Origin: Amycolatopsis japonica
GTDB lineage: Bacteria > Actinomycetota > Actinomycetes > Mycobacteriales > Pseudonocardiaceae
Assembly: GCF_000732925.1 (NCBI RefSeq)
Contig: NZ_CP008953.1
Location: 8,177,001-8,241,000 of the forward strand
Reading direction: 5' to 3'
DNA: 64,000 bases
Made by a program: the position numbers and the translations under genes. The notes beneath the pieces are model-generated. The model did no database searches and was not told the DNA's origin. It saw only the letters and a program-made list of their open reading frames with translations. Below, in pieces: positions 41,539 to 50,106 of this stretch (the stretch's first letter is position 1; every line of letters begins with the position of its first letter).

Positions 41539-42101
41539 GATCCGACCTCGTGTACCGCGAAGGTCGTCACTTTCCAAGAGCCATCGACGGCTTTCTTCAC
41601 CAAGGCCTCGATCTGTCGGCGTCCGCTTGGCCCGTCGTTGGCTGGCTGGCCATTGTCAGCCCGGTACTTGAGCCAGTTCGTCGAGTCGCCGCAATCGGTG
41701 AGCGTGACCGAAGTCGGGTTGTCCAGTGGCTCTACCGAAGCCGACTTCGGGTGATTGACGGGCTGCCCTTTGGTGACCAGGCCATTGTAGTGATCGGCGT
41801 ACAAACTTCGGGAAATGGTCTGCAGCGCCTCGCCTGTCGCGTTCTGAGCCAGTTTTGGTGTTTGCCAGTCCGAGGTCGTCGCGGCTTCGGCCATGTCGCT
41901 CCACATGCCCAGATAGGCGTCAGTGGCCTTCTGCTTGGCGATGTCGGCGGGCGAGACGGCTGTGGTGCTGGGAGCGATTGGCGGGGCTGGCGTTACGGAA
42001 GGCTGGGTTGCGCTGTCGTCCGAGCTGCAGGCGCTCAAGCCAAGTCCGGCCGCGGCGGCAAGGCCGGTCAGGGCGAGGCGGGTGCTGCGGTAGTGGGTCA
42101 T
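41526..42101 (-). CDS. Putative lipoprotein, 191 aa
   Basis: Signal peptide of lipoprotein type ending in the lipobox LSAC with the lipidated Cys at residue 25, then a Ser/Thr/Pro spacer. The folded part ('QKATDAYLGMWSDMAEAATTSDWQTPKLAQNATGEALQTISRSLY') and 'VTLTDCGDSTNWLKY' plus 'GRRQIEALVKKAVDGSWKVTTFAVHEVGSC' resembles small actinobacterial lipoproteins with an NTF2-like fold. It is the first gene of the - strand Tad operon, divergent from the prepilin peptidase. Likely assembly or surface anchor; inferred. Confidence 0.78.
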   Translation of the reverse strand: MTHYRSTRLALTGLAAAAGLGLSACSSDDSATQPSVTPAPPIAPSTTAVSPADIAKQKATDAYLGMWSDMAEAATTSDWQTPKLAQNATGEALQTISRSLYADHYNGLVTKGQPVNHPKSASVEPLDNPTSVTLTDCGDSTNWLKYRADNGQPANDGPSGRRQIEALVKKAVDGSWKVTTFAVHEVGSCTG

Positions 42102-42323
42102 TACGGTCCCCCTTTTCATCGACGATCGCAGATCAGAGCGGGCGGACCGCACCTCCGTGATGCTCCACTGCAGCAGGTTCGCCTCAAGACCGACTTTCGT
42201 GGTGATGGCGCTCCGGACAGCAGCACTCGCGTGAAGTTCACCCGTTGGTTTGAGAGCCGGTCGACCGGAAGATCGGGCGGGCAGGATGGCGTACAAGGTG
42301 ATCAGACGAGGGGTGGAGGACTT

Positions 42324-42971
42324 GTGCAGCTGACGGCGAGCAGCTGGTGGTGGAGTTGCGGTGCCGCCGCCGGCCTGGTGCTCGGTGCGGCGGCGAGCGG
42401 GCTCACACGCCGGTTCCTGCGACAGGAGCGGAGGCTGGCCGCAGCGTGGTGGTTCGGCGCGGTGCTCACGGCCGCCACCCTCGGCTTGCTGGGCTGGCGA
42501 GTGGGAGCACGCGGCGAACTCGCCGTCTACGGGTTCGTGACCGTCCTGGCGGTTCCCCTGGCGGTAATAGACTGGTGCGAACACCGGCTTCCCCGGGCCT
42601 TGATGTGGCCTCTGCTTGCCGGCGCCATGGCGGGTTTCGCTGTCCTGTGTTTGGTCCGTCGCGACCCCGCGCCGGGTGTACGAGCGCTTGCCGCACTCGC
42701 CGCAGCGGGAGGACTGTTCCTTATTCTCGCCATGGCCACCAGCGGGGGTATCGGTGCCGGCGACGTCAGCGCCGCCGCCGTGGTCGGACTGGTGACCGGT
42801 TGGATCGGCTGGGCCCAGGTCGCCGGGGCACTGCTGACGGCCTCGTTGCTCGCGCTGGTCATGGTCGCTGCGCCCGGCGTCCGACGCCGTGATGACGACG
42901 GCACCGTGGTGGTGCCGTTCGGCCCGTGCCTTCTGGCCGGCACGCTGGTTATGGTGCTGGCGAACGGTTAG
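42324..42971 (+). CDS. Prepilin peptidase (A24 family)
   Basis: 215 residues, six or more membrane helices. Aspartates in VIDWCEHRLP (D83) and GAGD (144-147; D147) are the two catalytic residues of TadV/PilD-type peptidases, here as GxGD. It would cut the leader of the Flp-like and TadE-like proteins. GTG 42324 with GGAGGA five bases upstream is the start; longer upstream reading belongs to antisense of the lipoprotein. It is transcribed away from the Tad operon from a shared 220-base region. Confidence 0.88.
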   Translation: MQLTASSWWWSCGAAAGLVLGAAASGLTRRFLRQERRLAAAWWFGAVLTAATLGLLGWRVGARGELAVYGFVTVLAVPLAVIDWCEHRLPRALMWPLLAGAMAGFAVLCLVRRDPAPGVRALAALAAAGGLFLILAMATSGGIGAGDVSAAAVVGLVTGWIGWAQVAGALLTASLLALVMVAAPGVRRRDDDGTVVVPFGPCLLAGTLVMVLANG

Positions 42972-43332
42972 AACGCCTGTCGCCGTGCGATGTGACTCCA
43001 CGGGTGCCCGGCTCGTCATCGTTCTTCCCTGCTTCCCTGACAACGTCGTAGCGGGACTGTCGTACCTGCTGGCTTTGTGCGCTTGCGGGGTTGCCGGGGT
43101 GGCGCTTGAGGGGAGGGGCGCGCCACCCCGGCGGCTTCCGTCGATCCCCCGATGACACCGACGGAGCGCTTGTTGCAAGCAACTAGTTGGGGTGCGGCGT
43201 GACGGGCCAAACTGGGGCGGAGAGCTTGGATTCCCGCCACGCCGCGTCCGGGGCGCTGACCTCCCCGGAGCACCAGGGCAACCGCCGATCAGCAAGTCTC
43301 GGGCCAGCGGTGGCAACTCTGGCGAGTCTCGA
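42972..43332. other. Intergenic stretch without a recognisable gene
   Basis: Several short reading frames overlap here on both strands but none has a convincing start or family. It lies between the prepilin peptidase end and the convergent secreted-protein end. A change in style (lower GC and less regular codon use) begins about here and continues to 51.7 kb. Confidence 0.4.
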
Positions 43333-43692
43333 TCACGCTGGGCCGTAATAGCCCGGAATACAGCCGAAGCCCCCGTTCCACCAGGCACCAGTCACCCGCC
43401 ATCTGATGACCGGCTGGAGATCGGTCGTGCCGGGCCCGACGCAGTAGCGGAAGAGACCACCAAAGATATCCTCGACGTCCAGCATCACAGTGGACCCGGT
43501 ACCGCCATCGCAGTGCCGATACTTTCCCCAGCCGAGAAAGCCACATCCCTCGCTGACGGTGACAGGACTGCCAGCCGCTGCTTCCCTTGCCATGGCAGCG
43601 TTTGCCGTCACACCCGACCCTGCGACCGCGAGCGCTGCGACCGCTCCAGCCAAACCGTATCGAACCGCACGAGTCCGCGAAATTCCAATCAT
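43333..43692 (-). CDS. Secreted Cys-containing small protein, 119 aa
   Basis: N-terminal signal peptide (RTRAVRYGLAGAVAALAVAGSGVTANA) then a mature protein of about 87 residues with four cysteines (SEGCGFLGW, YRHCDGG, FRYCVGPG, GFGCIPGYYG), probably two disulfides, and several Trp/Tyr. No family recognised. AAGGG is eight bases before ATG 43692. Not part of the Tad operon; stands alone between two operons, in AT-richer surroundings. Could be a small secreted toxin, inhibitor or binding protein; sequence does not decide. Confidence 0.65.
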   Translation of the reverse strand: MIGISRTRAVRYGLAGAVAALAVAGSGVTANAAMAREAAAGSPVTVSEGCGFLGWGKYRHCDGGTGSTVMLDVEDIFGGLFRYCVGPGTTDLQPVIRWRVTGAWWNGGFGCIPGYYGPA

Positions 43693-44094
43693 ATCCTCAA
43701 CCCTTAAGAGTAATGGAACCGAATAGTCGAACGACGAGCCACTGATAATCCACGAGACCGATGAAATCGATCTCGTGGCGGGTTGCATTGTTCTGCTATT
43801 CACTATCCACCGCCGCAAGTTGTGCGGGAACCCTTCAGGCGAGCACAACGTTGTGCCGATTCTGTGTTGATCTTGTCATGACCCTGTCAAGATGGCAATG
43901 GTTTTCATTAACCACGAAGACCTCTAGAGCCCAGGAAGACAACGTGCCACCAGGCGCCGAAACCAGTGTGAGACCAGCCAGGCTAGATCTGGCTGGGCTC
44001 ACACTGAATACCAAATTCATGAACCAGAGAGCGCATGCCTGCTTAGCCGCACGACAGGCTCGAACCATCGCATTCAACCGTGGCTACAAATGCG
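43693..44094. other. Gap with a long hairpin; no gene accepted
   Basis: Rightward reading frames exist (for example from 43761) but have no good start site, run into antisense of the STAND gene, and show no family. The only clear structure is the inverted repeat at 43965-44005. The stretch is AT-richer than the flanks and lies between the secreted-protein promoter and the STAND gene end. Confidence 0.4.
43965..44005. terminator. 17-bp inverted repeat, likely terminator of the STAND gene
   Basis: AGTGTGAGACCAGCCAG and CTGGCTGGGCTCACACT pair at 16 of 17 positions across a 7-base loop GCTAGAT. It lies about 90 bases beyond the STAND regulator stop, right for a terminator, but there is no U-run on either side. 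The near-symmetric core would equally serve as a protein-binding site. Confidence 0.6.
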
Positions 44095-46395
44095 TTATCG
44101 TGCCCACGAAGGAAAGAGTGGAACTGTACCAGCTGGCTCGTTCTTCGCTGCCCACTCAGGTTTTCCGCCCAACGCGGCGCGCGCGCGAATTTCGTGTGCC
44201 CGGGAATCGCGGAGGCTTTCCAGCATGTCGGCGGCTTTTTCGTAGGCGGCTGTGGCCTGCGGACGAAATCCCAGGGCTAGCAGGGAATCCGCTCGGGCGA
44301 TCAGTGTGTCAGCGAGGTTCCATCGTTGCCACGGACGCTGGCGAAGGGAGACCGCGGCATCGAAGTGCGTAAGAGCCGCCCTATGTTCGCCTCTGCGCTG
44401 CAGCAGGAGGCCAAGGCTGTGGTGCACGAAGCTGTGGATGTCATCAGAGTCACGCCTTTGAGCGAGACTCAGCGCCTCGCGCGCAGTGTCGACGGCTCGC
44501 TCGCGATCACCGGCCTCATGGAAGGCAAGGGCGAGTGCTGCCCGGTTCATGACGACGCCGATGCCGTGGTGAAGTGCCTGGAACCGGTCGTCCGCCACCA
44601 GGAAGTGGGCGATCGCTTCACCGTGCCGTTGGCTATCGGCGAGAGCGAGCGCCAAGCCGTGTGCGGTCCATGCCGCGGGCAGCTCGTCGCCGAGTTCGAC
44701 GAATAGCTCGAGGGCTTGCGTGAGATGCGAGATGGCTTCAGACGTCCGGCCGAGGTCCCGCTCGGCCCAGCCGAGGACTTGCAGGCTACGAGCAGTGCCC
44801 GCAGTGCTTTTCGCCGCGATCGCGGCGTCGAGCCCGTCGTTGGCGGCAATGAGCCAGTCGGTCCAGCTTCGAGTGATGGCGAAGTACGGGAGGAATGCCG
44901 TCGGTAGGACCCACAGGAGGTCCTTTGCGAGGTGGCTGCGGGTGTTCTTCGCGATTTGCAGGGCGGTCGCGACCTCGGTCTGACACCAGGACATCGCCTC
45001 ATCGAAGCCAGGGCTGCCTTGGTCGAAGTTCGCGAGCAGGCTATCGATCGTCGAGTCACGCCAGTTCGGGATAAGCGAGTTGTTGGCGGAAAGCGCCCGC
45101 GCCGTGTACCACCGGAGAACCCGGTCTTGGGCCTTCTCGACGTCCCGGAGGTGCTCCTCGACCAGCGCACGCTGATGTGCGTACGCCCGGAGGAGGTAGT
45201 CGATGCAGTAGCGGCCATCCGGCATGGGCGTTACCAGGTGAGCCTCCCGAAGCACGGTGAGAAGTGACTCCGCAAGGTCGGGTTCGATGCCGGCGAGCAC
45301 GGCAGCGGAGTCCGCGCTGACGATGCACGCGGGACAGATCCCCAACAGACGGAACAGCCGTGCCGCGGCCGGCGGCAGAGCGAGGTAGGACAGGTCGATC
45401 ACGCCATGGATGTTGACCGTAGGGTCCGGCGAGGTGAAGAGGTCCAGCCGGTGGCGGTCGGTCGCCAGCTGGGCGGCGATCTTGCCCAGCGTGCTGTCGG
45501 GACGCTGCTGGAGGTGTTCCGCGACGATCAGGACCGCCATGGGAAGCCGGCCGCAGCGCCGTACGACCGCTTCCGCGGCAACGGGGTCCGCGGCTAGCCG
45601 ATGACGGCCGGCGCGGCTGGCAAGCAAGGTCAGTGCGTCGGCGACCGGCAGGGCGGGCAAGTCGATCGACACGCCGCCGGTCCGCAGCAGCAGGCTGGCT
45701 TGGTGCTCGCGGCTGGTAGCAACGACGACGCTGCCGCCGCCGGGCAGCAGATGCCGCACCTGGCTGTAGTCAGCGATGTTGTCGAGGACCACCACGGCTG
45801 GGCGTTCGGCGAGGATCGATCGGAACCGTGCGGCCCGGACCTCAAGTGCGCCGCTCAGGTCTGCTTGACCGGCACCCAATGCCTGCAAGAAGCCATCGAG
45901 TACCTCCTCCGGCGTACTGGGCGTACCGGGGCCGAGCCCGCGCATATCAGCGAAGAGGCAGCCGCCGGGAAACCGATCCAGATTTCGAGTAACCCAGTGC
46001 ACGGCCAGGGCCGTTTTCCCGACCCAGAAGCCTCCTTCGATCACGATCGTATGGGCGCCCCCCTCCGCCCGGCTCGCGAGTGCGTCGTCCATCGTCCGCA
46101 GGACGTCTGTCCGCCCGACGAACCCTGGGACGTCGGCGGGCAACTGCATCGGCTTGTCCCCGCCCGCCGAGCCTTCGGAGCGTTGTTGTTCGGCGAGGCG
46201 TTCGAGTTGCCCCTTCGCGTCGAGGACCGTGTCGATCTGGCGCACGACCTCCGGCAGAAGGCGCCGTTGGCCGTGGAGCAGCTTGGATAAGTAGCTCGGG
46301 CTGTAGCGGGCTTTCGCGGCCACATCACCCAGGCTCATTCCCCGCTCACGGCGCAGCCGGTGCACCGCCTCGGCAAAGCTGTTGATTTGTCGCAT
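44095..46395 (-). CDS. XRE-NB-ARC-TPR regulator (STAND ATPase)
   Basis: 766 residues. Helix-turn-helix at about 5-62 (AVHRLRRERGMSLGDVAAKARYSPSYLSKLLHGQR), NB-ARC with Walker A GGFWVGKT (about 119-126), 'AVVVLDNIADYSQVRHLLPGG' and 'VVVATSREHQ', 'LSYLALPPAAARLFRLLG' winged helix, and about ten TPR-like repeats from residue 520 ('LQVLGWAERDLGRTSEAISHLTQALEL', 'AFHEAGDRERAVDTAREAL', 'LLLQRRGEHRAALTHFDAAVSL'). STAND proteins of this form act as ligand-triggered switches in Streptomyces regulation and, elsewhere, in anti-phage defence. It is divergent from the XRE/ImmA operon across an operator-rich 300 bases. Confidence 0.88.
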   Translation of the reverse strand: MRQINSFAEAVHRLRRERGMSLGDVAAKARYSPSYLSKLLHGQRRLLPEVVRQIDTVLDAKGQLERLAEQQRSEGSAGGDKPMQLPADVPGFVGRTDVLRTMDDALASRAEGGAHTIVIEGGFWVGKTALAVHWVTRNLDRFPGGCLFADMRGLGPGTPSTPEEVLDGFLQALGAGQADLSGALEVRAARFRSILAERPAVVVLDNIADYSQVRHLLPGGGSVVVATSREHQASLLLRTGGVSIDLPALPVADALTLLASRAGRHRLAADPVAAEAVVRRCGRLPMAVLIVAEHLQQRPDSTLGKIAAQLATDRHRLDLFTSPDPTVNIHGVIDLSYLALPPAAARLFRLLGICPACIVSADSAAVLAGIEPDLAESLLTVLREAHLVTPMPDGRYCIDYLLRAYAHQRALVEEHLRDVEKAQDRVLRWYTARALSANNSLIPNWRDSTIDSLLANFDQGSPGFDEAMSWCQTEVATALQIAKNTRSHLAKDLLWVLPTAFLPYFAITRSWTDWLIAANDGLDAAIAAKSTAGTARSLQVLGWAERDLGRTSEAISHLTQALELFVELGDELPAAWTAHGLALALADSQRHGEAIAHFLVADDRFQALHHGIGVVMNRAALALAFHEAGDRERAVDTAREALSLAQRRDSDDIHSFVHHSLGLLLQRRGEHRAALTHFDAAVSLRQRPWQRWNLADTLIARADSLLALGFRPQATAAYEKAADMLESLRDSRAHEIRARAALGGKPEWAAKNEPAGTVPLFPSWAR

Positions 46396-46560
46396 CTGCG
46401 TCTCCCCATCCGCAGAGCAATCGGCCGCGCTAGACGCGAGCCGCTCTTGCCCCGCTGCGCCGGGGCGAGCCCGGACCTGCCTCCTGCACTGGCGCCATTG
46501 CGGTCACCATCAACTTCCTCCGACCTTGAGGCTCCAAGCCCGCTAGCCCACCTGGGTGGC

Positions 46561-46659
46561 GAACTTTCTCCTCAGTTGAGACATCGTGGACTCGAGACTA
46601 TTCTCAGGAGAAAGTTCTTTTCAACTGACGAGAAAGTGATCACCCGATTGGGTGTCTCA
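46561..46659 (+). promoter_or_regulatory. Operator-rich promoter of the XRE/ImmA operon
   Basis: A 12-bp perfect inverted repeat, GAACTTTCTCCT (46561-46572) and AGGAGAAAGTTC (46606-46617), flanks -35 TTGAGA (46576-46581), a 17-base spacer and -10 TATTCT (46599-46604) on the + strand. Two further pairs overlap: TCAGTTGA/TCAACTGA (46572-46579, 46621-46628) and TGAGACA/TGTCTCA (46577-46583, 46653-46659); GAGAAAGT recurs at 46630. Repression by looping or cooperative binding of the XRE protein encoded just downstream is the simplest reading. The same 300-base gap holds no other gene and also supplies the STAND gene's upstream region. Confidence 0.75.
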
Positions 46660-46695
46660 TCAGTGAAGACACGGCGGCTGTCATGGAGGCCTGGG

Positions 46696-47175
46696 GTGGC
46701 AGGGCAAGCGACGCGAACGCTCGCCGCGAAGCTGAACGACCTCTTCGCGACGAAGAAGCGACCGGACGGCAAGGAGTACAGCAACGAGCAGGTCGCCGAA
46801 TTCATTGTCGCTGGCGGATACGCCAGGACGGCATCTCAGAGCTACATCTGGGGACTCCGTAACGGCACGAAGACCAATCCGACGAAGAGCTACCTGGAAG
46901 GGCTAGCTGCCTTCTTCGAGGTCCCGGTCGCGTACTTCTTCGATGACGACAACGAGCTGGTACGGCAAGTCGACCAACAGCTGGAAGCGCTGAAGGCGGA
47001 GCGCGCCAGGATGGCCAGCTTGTCCGGTGACGAGGAGATTCAGCTGCTGGCGATGCGCGCCGGCCAGCTGTCACCCGAACGACTGAAGCTGGTGAAGGAC
47101 ATGCTCGAACTCGTCTACCAGCAAGAGCGAGCCGAGAGGCCCACGCCACCCGATGGAGGGCTTCCAGGCGTCTAG
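46696..47175 (+). CDS. XRE-family repressor-like protein, 159 aa
   Basis: Starts at GTG 46696 with GGAGG six bases upstream. The N-terminal 90 residues are a helix-turn-helix of the EspR/XRE kind ('TLAAKLNDLFATKKRPDGKEYSNEQVAEFIVAGG', 'ASQSYIWGLRNGTKTNPTKSYLEGLAAFFEVPVAYFF'), followed by a helical tail ('LVRQVDQQLEALKAERARM'). Next gene encodes an ImmA/IrrE-type protease. In other elements, such XRE/ImmA pairs act as a repressor and its cleaving anti-repressor; here that is a reasonable inference. Confidence 0.85.
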   Translation: MAGQATRTLAAKLNDLFATKKRPDGKEYSNEQVAEFIVAGGYARTASQSYIWGLRNGTKTNPTKSYLEGLAAFFEVPVAYFFDDDNELVRQVDQQLEALKAERARMASLSGDEEIQLLAMRAGQLSPERLKLVKDMLELVYQQERAERPTPPDGGLPGV

Positions 47176-47240
47176 AACGGACTGGCCATAGCGATTTCTG
47201 CGATGCTGCCTGAAGTCGCTGCTGCGAGGGGAGGGTGCGG

Positions 47241-47786
47241 GTGTCAGAACGGCGCATACGCCGACAATGCCGTGAGATGCTGAGCAAGCTCGATATTCGC
47301 CCGCCCCTGGACGTCACCGAGCTATGCCGTCAGATGGGCGAGATCCGCGGCAAACCGATCCGCCTAATCGCCTACCCCATCCCTGTCCCCGGCCCTTTCG
47401 GCATGTGGATCTCCACACGAGAAGCGGACTACATCCTCTTCCAGAAGGAAACGTCCAAACTGCACCAGGACCACATCGTCCTGCACGAACTCGGCCACAT
47501 CCTCGGCGGCCACCAGGGTGCTCTCGACAGCGACGTCCTTCCCGACGGGCTCACGACGCCAGACACACGATCCCTGAGCGAGCAGTACCCGGATATCGGC
47601 GATGACGCGGTGAAACGGGCGCTTCGGAGAACTGCCTACGACACCGACCACGAACGGGAGGCCGAAGCTGTCGCGACGATCATCCTCGAGTGGGCGTCCA
47701 TCCTGAACATCGCGGCCCCGCGGCCCTCTGACGGCGCAGCGCGCGGCATGGACACCGCTCTCGGCGCCCGGATCGGCTGGCTATGA
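47241..47786 (+). CDS. ImmA/IrrE-family metallopeptidase
   Basis: 181 residues. HELGH motif in 'QDHIVLHELGHILGGHQG' with a later acid in 'TDHEREAEAVATIILEWA' as possible third zinc ligand. The N-terminal 'RRQCREMLSKLDIRPPLDVTELCRQMGEIRGKPI' is the family's usual lead. GTG 47241 follows GGGGAGGG at a good distance; the GTG six bases earlier overlaps that site. Coupled to the following membrane gene by ATGA. Expected to cut the XRE repressor when triggered. Confidence 0.87.
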   Translation: MSERRIRRQCREMLSKLDIRPPLDVTELCRQMGEIRGKPIRLIAYPIPVPGPFGMWISTREADYILFQKETSKLHQDHIVLHELGHILGGHQGALDSDVLPDGLTTPDTRSLSEQYPDIGDDAVKRALRRTAYDTDHEREAEAVATIILEWASILNIAAPRPSDGAARGMDTALGARIGWL

Positions 47787-48889
47787 GCTGGCTCATCAGC
47801 GCCGCACTGATCTGCTGCCTCCTCGGCGGCCTCATCTGGAAGGGCTATCAGCTCAGCAGGCAACCCTGGAACCTCCCCCTACAAGGCATCGTCGGCTTCC
47901 TCGCCTTCGCGCTCATTGGGCGCATCCTGCGTGACGTCGTCGGCGACGCGTCGCTCGTGCGCGGGGGCCCGGTGTGGTCCGCCGTCGCATGGCACGCTCC
48001 CACGTCGGCCGCCGTTCTCTCCCTGCTGTTCTTCTTCGATGCGGCGACGCTGCCTCGACAGGTGGCCAAACGCCGCACCCGTCGCAACGTGCTGGTCCTC
48101 CTCGCCGCCGAAGTCGTCATGATCGGTGCCGCCATCCTGGCGCCGGCGCCGATGTCCATCCCGTACATGTCGGTCATCTACTTCGCCGCGAACGCATTCA
48201 TGGGCTGCGCGCTGGCCGCCTGTGCAATCTCAGCACTGCGCTACGCGCGCCAGGCCGAGCGGCGACTGGCCCTGGGACTCCGCGTCGCGGCTGTCGGCTT
48301 CGCACTGACAGCCGTAACCAGCGGAATATTCGCAGCGATCGACGTGGAGTACTGGTTCACTGGAACCCTGTTCATGAACATCATCGGCGTGAACGGGACG
48401 CTGTCGTTCACCGGCATCGTCGCGATCGTGGTCGGCCTTCTCTATCCGGCGGCCCGCATGCGACTGACCGCCATACGTATCTGGTGGCGGCAACGTCAGG
48501 CCTACCAAGCACTTGGGCCGTTGTGGACAGCGCTACACCACGCGTTCCCTGAAGACGAATTTCTCCGCGCCTCCACCACGCCGTGGGACTCCCTCCGCGT
48601 ATGGGACGTGCACCGGCGCTACTACCGGCGGATGATCGAATGCCGAGACGGACTCGTCCGAATCAGCCCACGCGTAGCGAAACTCCGCGAAGACCATCCA
48701 GCCAACACGCCGCTGTCAGACCTCATCGCCGAAGCCCTCCAGGGCTCCCCTGTCGACGGCGAGCATCAGCGGGCCGTCCCTCTCGCAATCCCGGAGACCA
48801 ACTCGGCGCACGACGAGGTCGACGAACTCGTAGCGCTCTCACGTGCCTTTGCTGCCACACGTTCAGCTACTTCAGGGAGGGCCGCGTGA
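47783..48889 (+). CDS. MAB_1171c-family membrane protein, 368 aa
   Basis: Seven or so membrane helices in the first 220 residues ('WLISAALICCLLGGLIWKGYQ', 'GFLAFALIGRILRDVVG', 'AAVLSLLFFFDAAT', 'VLVLLAAEVVMIGAAIL', 'VIYFAANAFMGCALAAC', 'GIVAIVVGLLYPAARM') and a cytoplasmic C-terminal domain ('AYQALGPLWTALHHAFPE', 'RRYYRRMIECRDGLVRISP'). This is the pattern of the putative transporter family named after MAB_1171c, which is often encoded after an XRE/ImmA pair. It may be the signal-sensing or effector part. Translationally coupled on both sides. Confidence 0.8.
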   Translation: MSWLISAALICCLLGGLIWKGYQLSRQPWNLPLQGIVGFLAFALIGRILRDVVGDASLVRGGPVWSAVAWHAPTSAAVLSLLFFFDAATLPRQVAKRRTRRNVLVLLAAEVVMIGAAILAPAPMSIPYMSVIYFAANAFMGCALAACAISALRYARQAERRLALGLRVAAVGFALTAVTSGIFAAIDVEYWFTGTLFMNIIGVNGTLSFTGIVAIVVGLLYPAARMRLTAIRIWWRQRQAYQALGPLWTALHHAFPEDEFLRASTTPWDSLRVWDVHRRYYRRMIECRDGLVRISPRVAKLREDHPANTPLSDLIAEALQGSPVDGEHQRAVPLAIPETNSAHDEVDELVALSRAFAATRSATSGRAA

Positions 48890-50058
48890 CCCATCACGCG
48901 ATCATCGTCGGCGGCGGCATCGCTGGATCCGCAGCTGCCCTAGCTCTGCGCAAAGCCGGCATCACAGCCGAACTCTATGAAGCTCGGCACGACGGAGGCG
49001 ACTACAGCGGAGCCGCGCTACGCCTTCCACGCAACGGTCTCAACGCCCTGCGCGCCATCGACGCACACGACATCGTCACCGAGATCTCCTACCCCGTCGC
49101 CAACACGGAACTCAGCTCAGGCACCGGCCGACACCTCGGCACGGTCTCCTTCACCGGCAACGAACCCAACGACATCCCCCGCACGATGCCCCGCGCCCGC
49201 CTCGCCCGCGTCTTGCGCTCCGCGGCCGCCGACCGCGGAGCGGCCGTCACCATGAACAAGCGCCTGATAGCCGCGACGAGCCGCTCCGACAGCGTCCTAG
49301 CAACTTTCGACGACGGATCCACAGCCGAAGGAACCGTGCTCATCGGCGCAGACGGACTCAACTCCACAACCCGCCGGCTGACCTTTCCCGCCGCACCAAA
49401 ACCTCGCTACGCCGGAACCCACCTCGTCTACGGCTACGCCCCCGCGAGCACCGCCGCTCCTCCGTCGCCGGACGCCTTTCACATCTACTGGGGGCGGAAG
49501 GCGACGTTTGGCTATACAACCGCTGGCGGCGACATCTACTGGTATGCCAATATCGCCTCGCCAGAGCCACTATCTACGGAGGAACCGCGCGACACCGAAA
49601 CCTGGCGCAAACGCCTCGTGAAGCTCTTTCGGCGCGACCGTACGCCAGCCGTGGACATCATCCGAGCCGCGACCGCCATCCTGCCCTCCAACACGCGCAC
49701 CCTCGACACCATGCCGACATGGCGCAGAGACCAGCTCATCCTCATCGGCGACGCAGCCCACGCCGTCCCACCAGCTACAGAGCAAGGCGCCGCGTTAGCC
49801 CTCGAAGACGCAGTTGTTCTAGCTCAACAACTTCGCAGCAACGAAGAGGCAGCGACGGCACTCGAAGCCTTCGAGGCCGTGCGACGTGAAAGAGTCATTC
49901 GAGCTGGGGCTAGCCGCCGCAGCCGCACGACGCACCGACGCGGCACACCGCGGTGGATCGAACAGCGAAGCCGCGATCGCAGAATTGCCCAGGCAGCTCA
50001 AAGCGGCGCCATGGATCCACCAGCGTGGTTACACGACCACAAAATCGTTTGGGACTAA
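48886..50058 (+). CDS. FAD-dependent monooxygenase
   Basis: 390 residues, class A flavin monooxygenase / PHBH-type. Dinucleotide motif VGGGIAGSAAALAL (8-21), 'ARLARVLRSAAADRG', 'VLIGADGLNSTTRR' and 'ILIGDAAHAVPPATEQGAALALEDA' at about 285. The end 'WLHDHKIVWD' matches family C-termini, though the 40 residues before it are unusually basic. GTG 48886 has GGGAGG and overlaps the membrane-gene stop (GTGA), so it is part of the same operon. The substrate is unknown. Confidence 0.86.
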   Translation: MTHHAIIVGGGIAGSAAALALRKAGITAELYEARHDGGDYSGAALRLPRNGLNALRAIDAHDIVTEISYPVANTELSSGTGRHLGTVSFTGNEPNDIPRTMPRARLARVLRSAAADRGAAVTMNKRLIAATSRSDSVLATFDDGSTAEGTVLIGADGLNSTTRRLTFPAAPKPRYAGTHLVYGYAPASTAAPPSPDAFHIYWGRKATFGYTTAGGDIYWYANIASPEPLSTEEPRDTETWRKRLVKLFRRDRTPAVDIIRAATAILPSNTRTLDTMPTWRRDQLILIGDAAHAVPPATEQGAALALEDAVVLAQQLRSNEEAATALEAFEAVRRERVIRAGASRRSRTTHRRGTPRWIEQRSRDRRIAQAAQSGAMDPPAWLHDHKIVWD

Positions 50059-50106
50059 GAAAGTTTAGCGACCACTATCTGTTCTACTTCTATTTCTGCT
50101 GCGACC

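Noticed and set aside
42101..43388. Upstream extension of the lipoprotein frame to GTG 43388
   Set aside because: It would be antisense to the prepilin peptidase and would bury the lipobox; the signal peptide starts naturally at ATG 42101.
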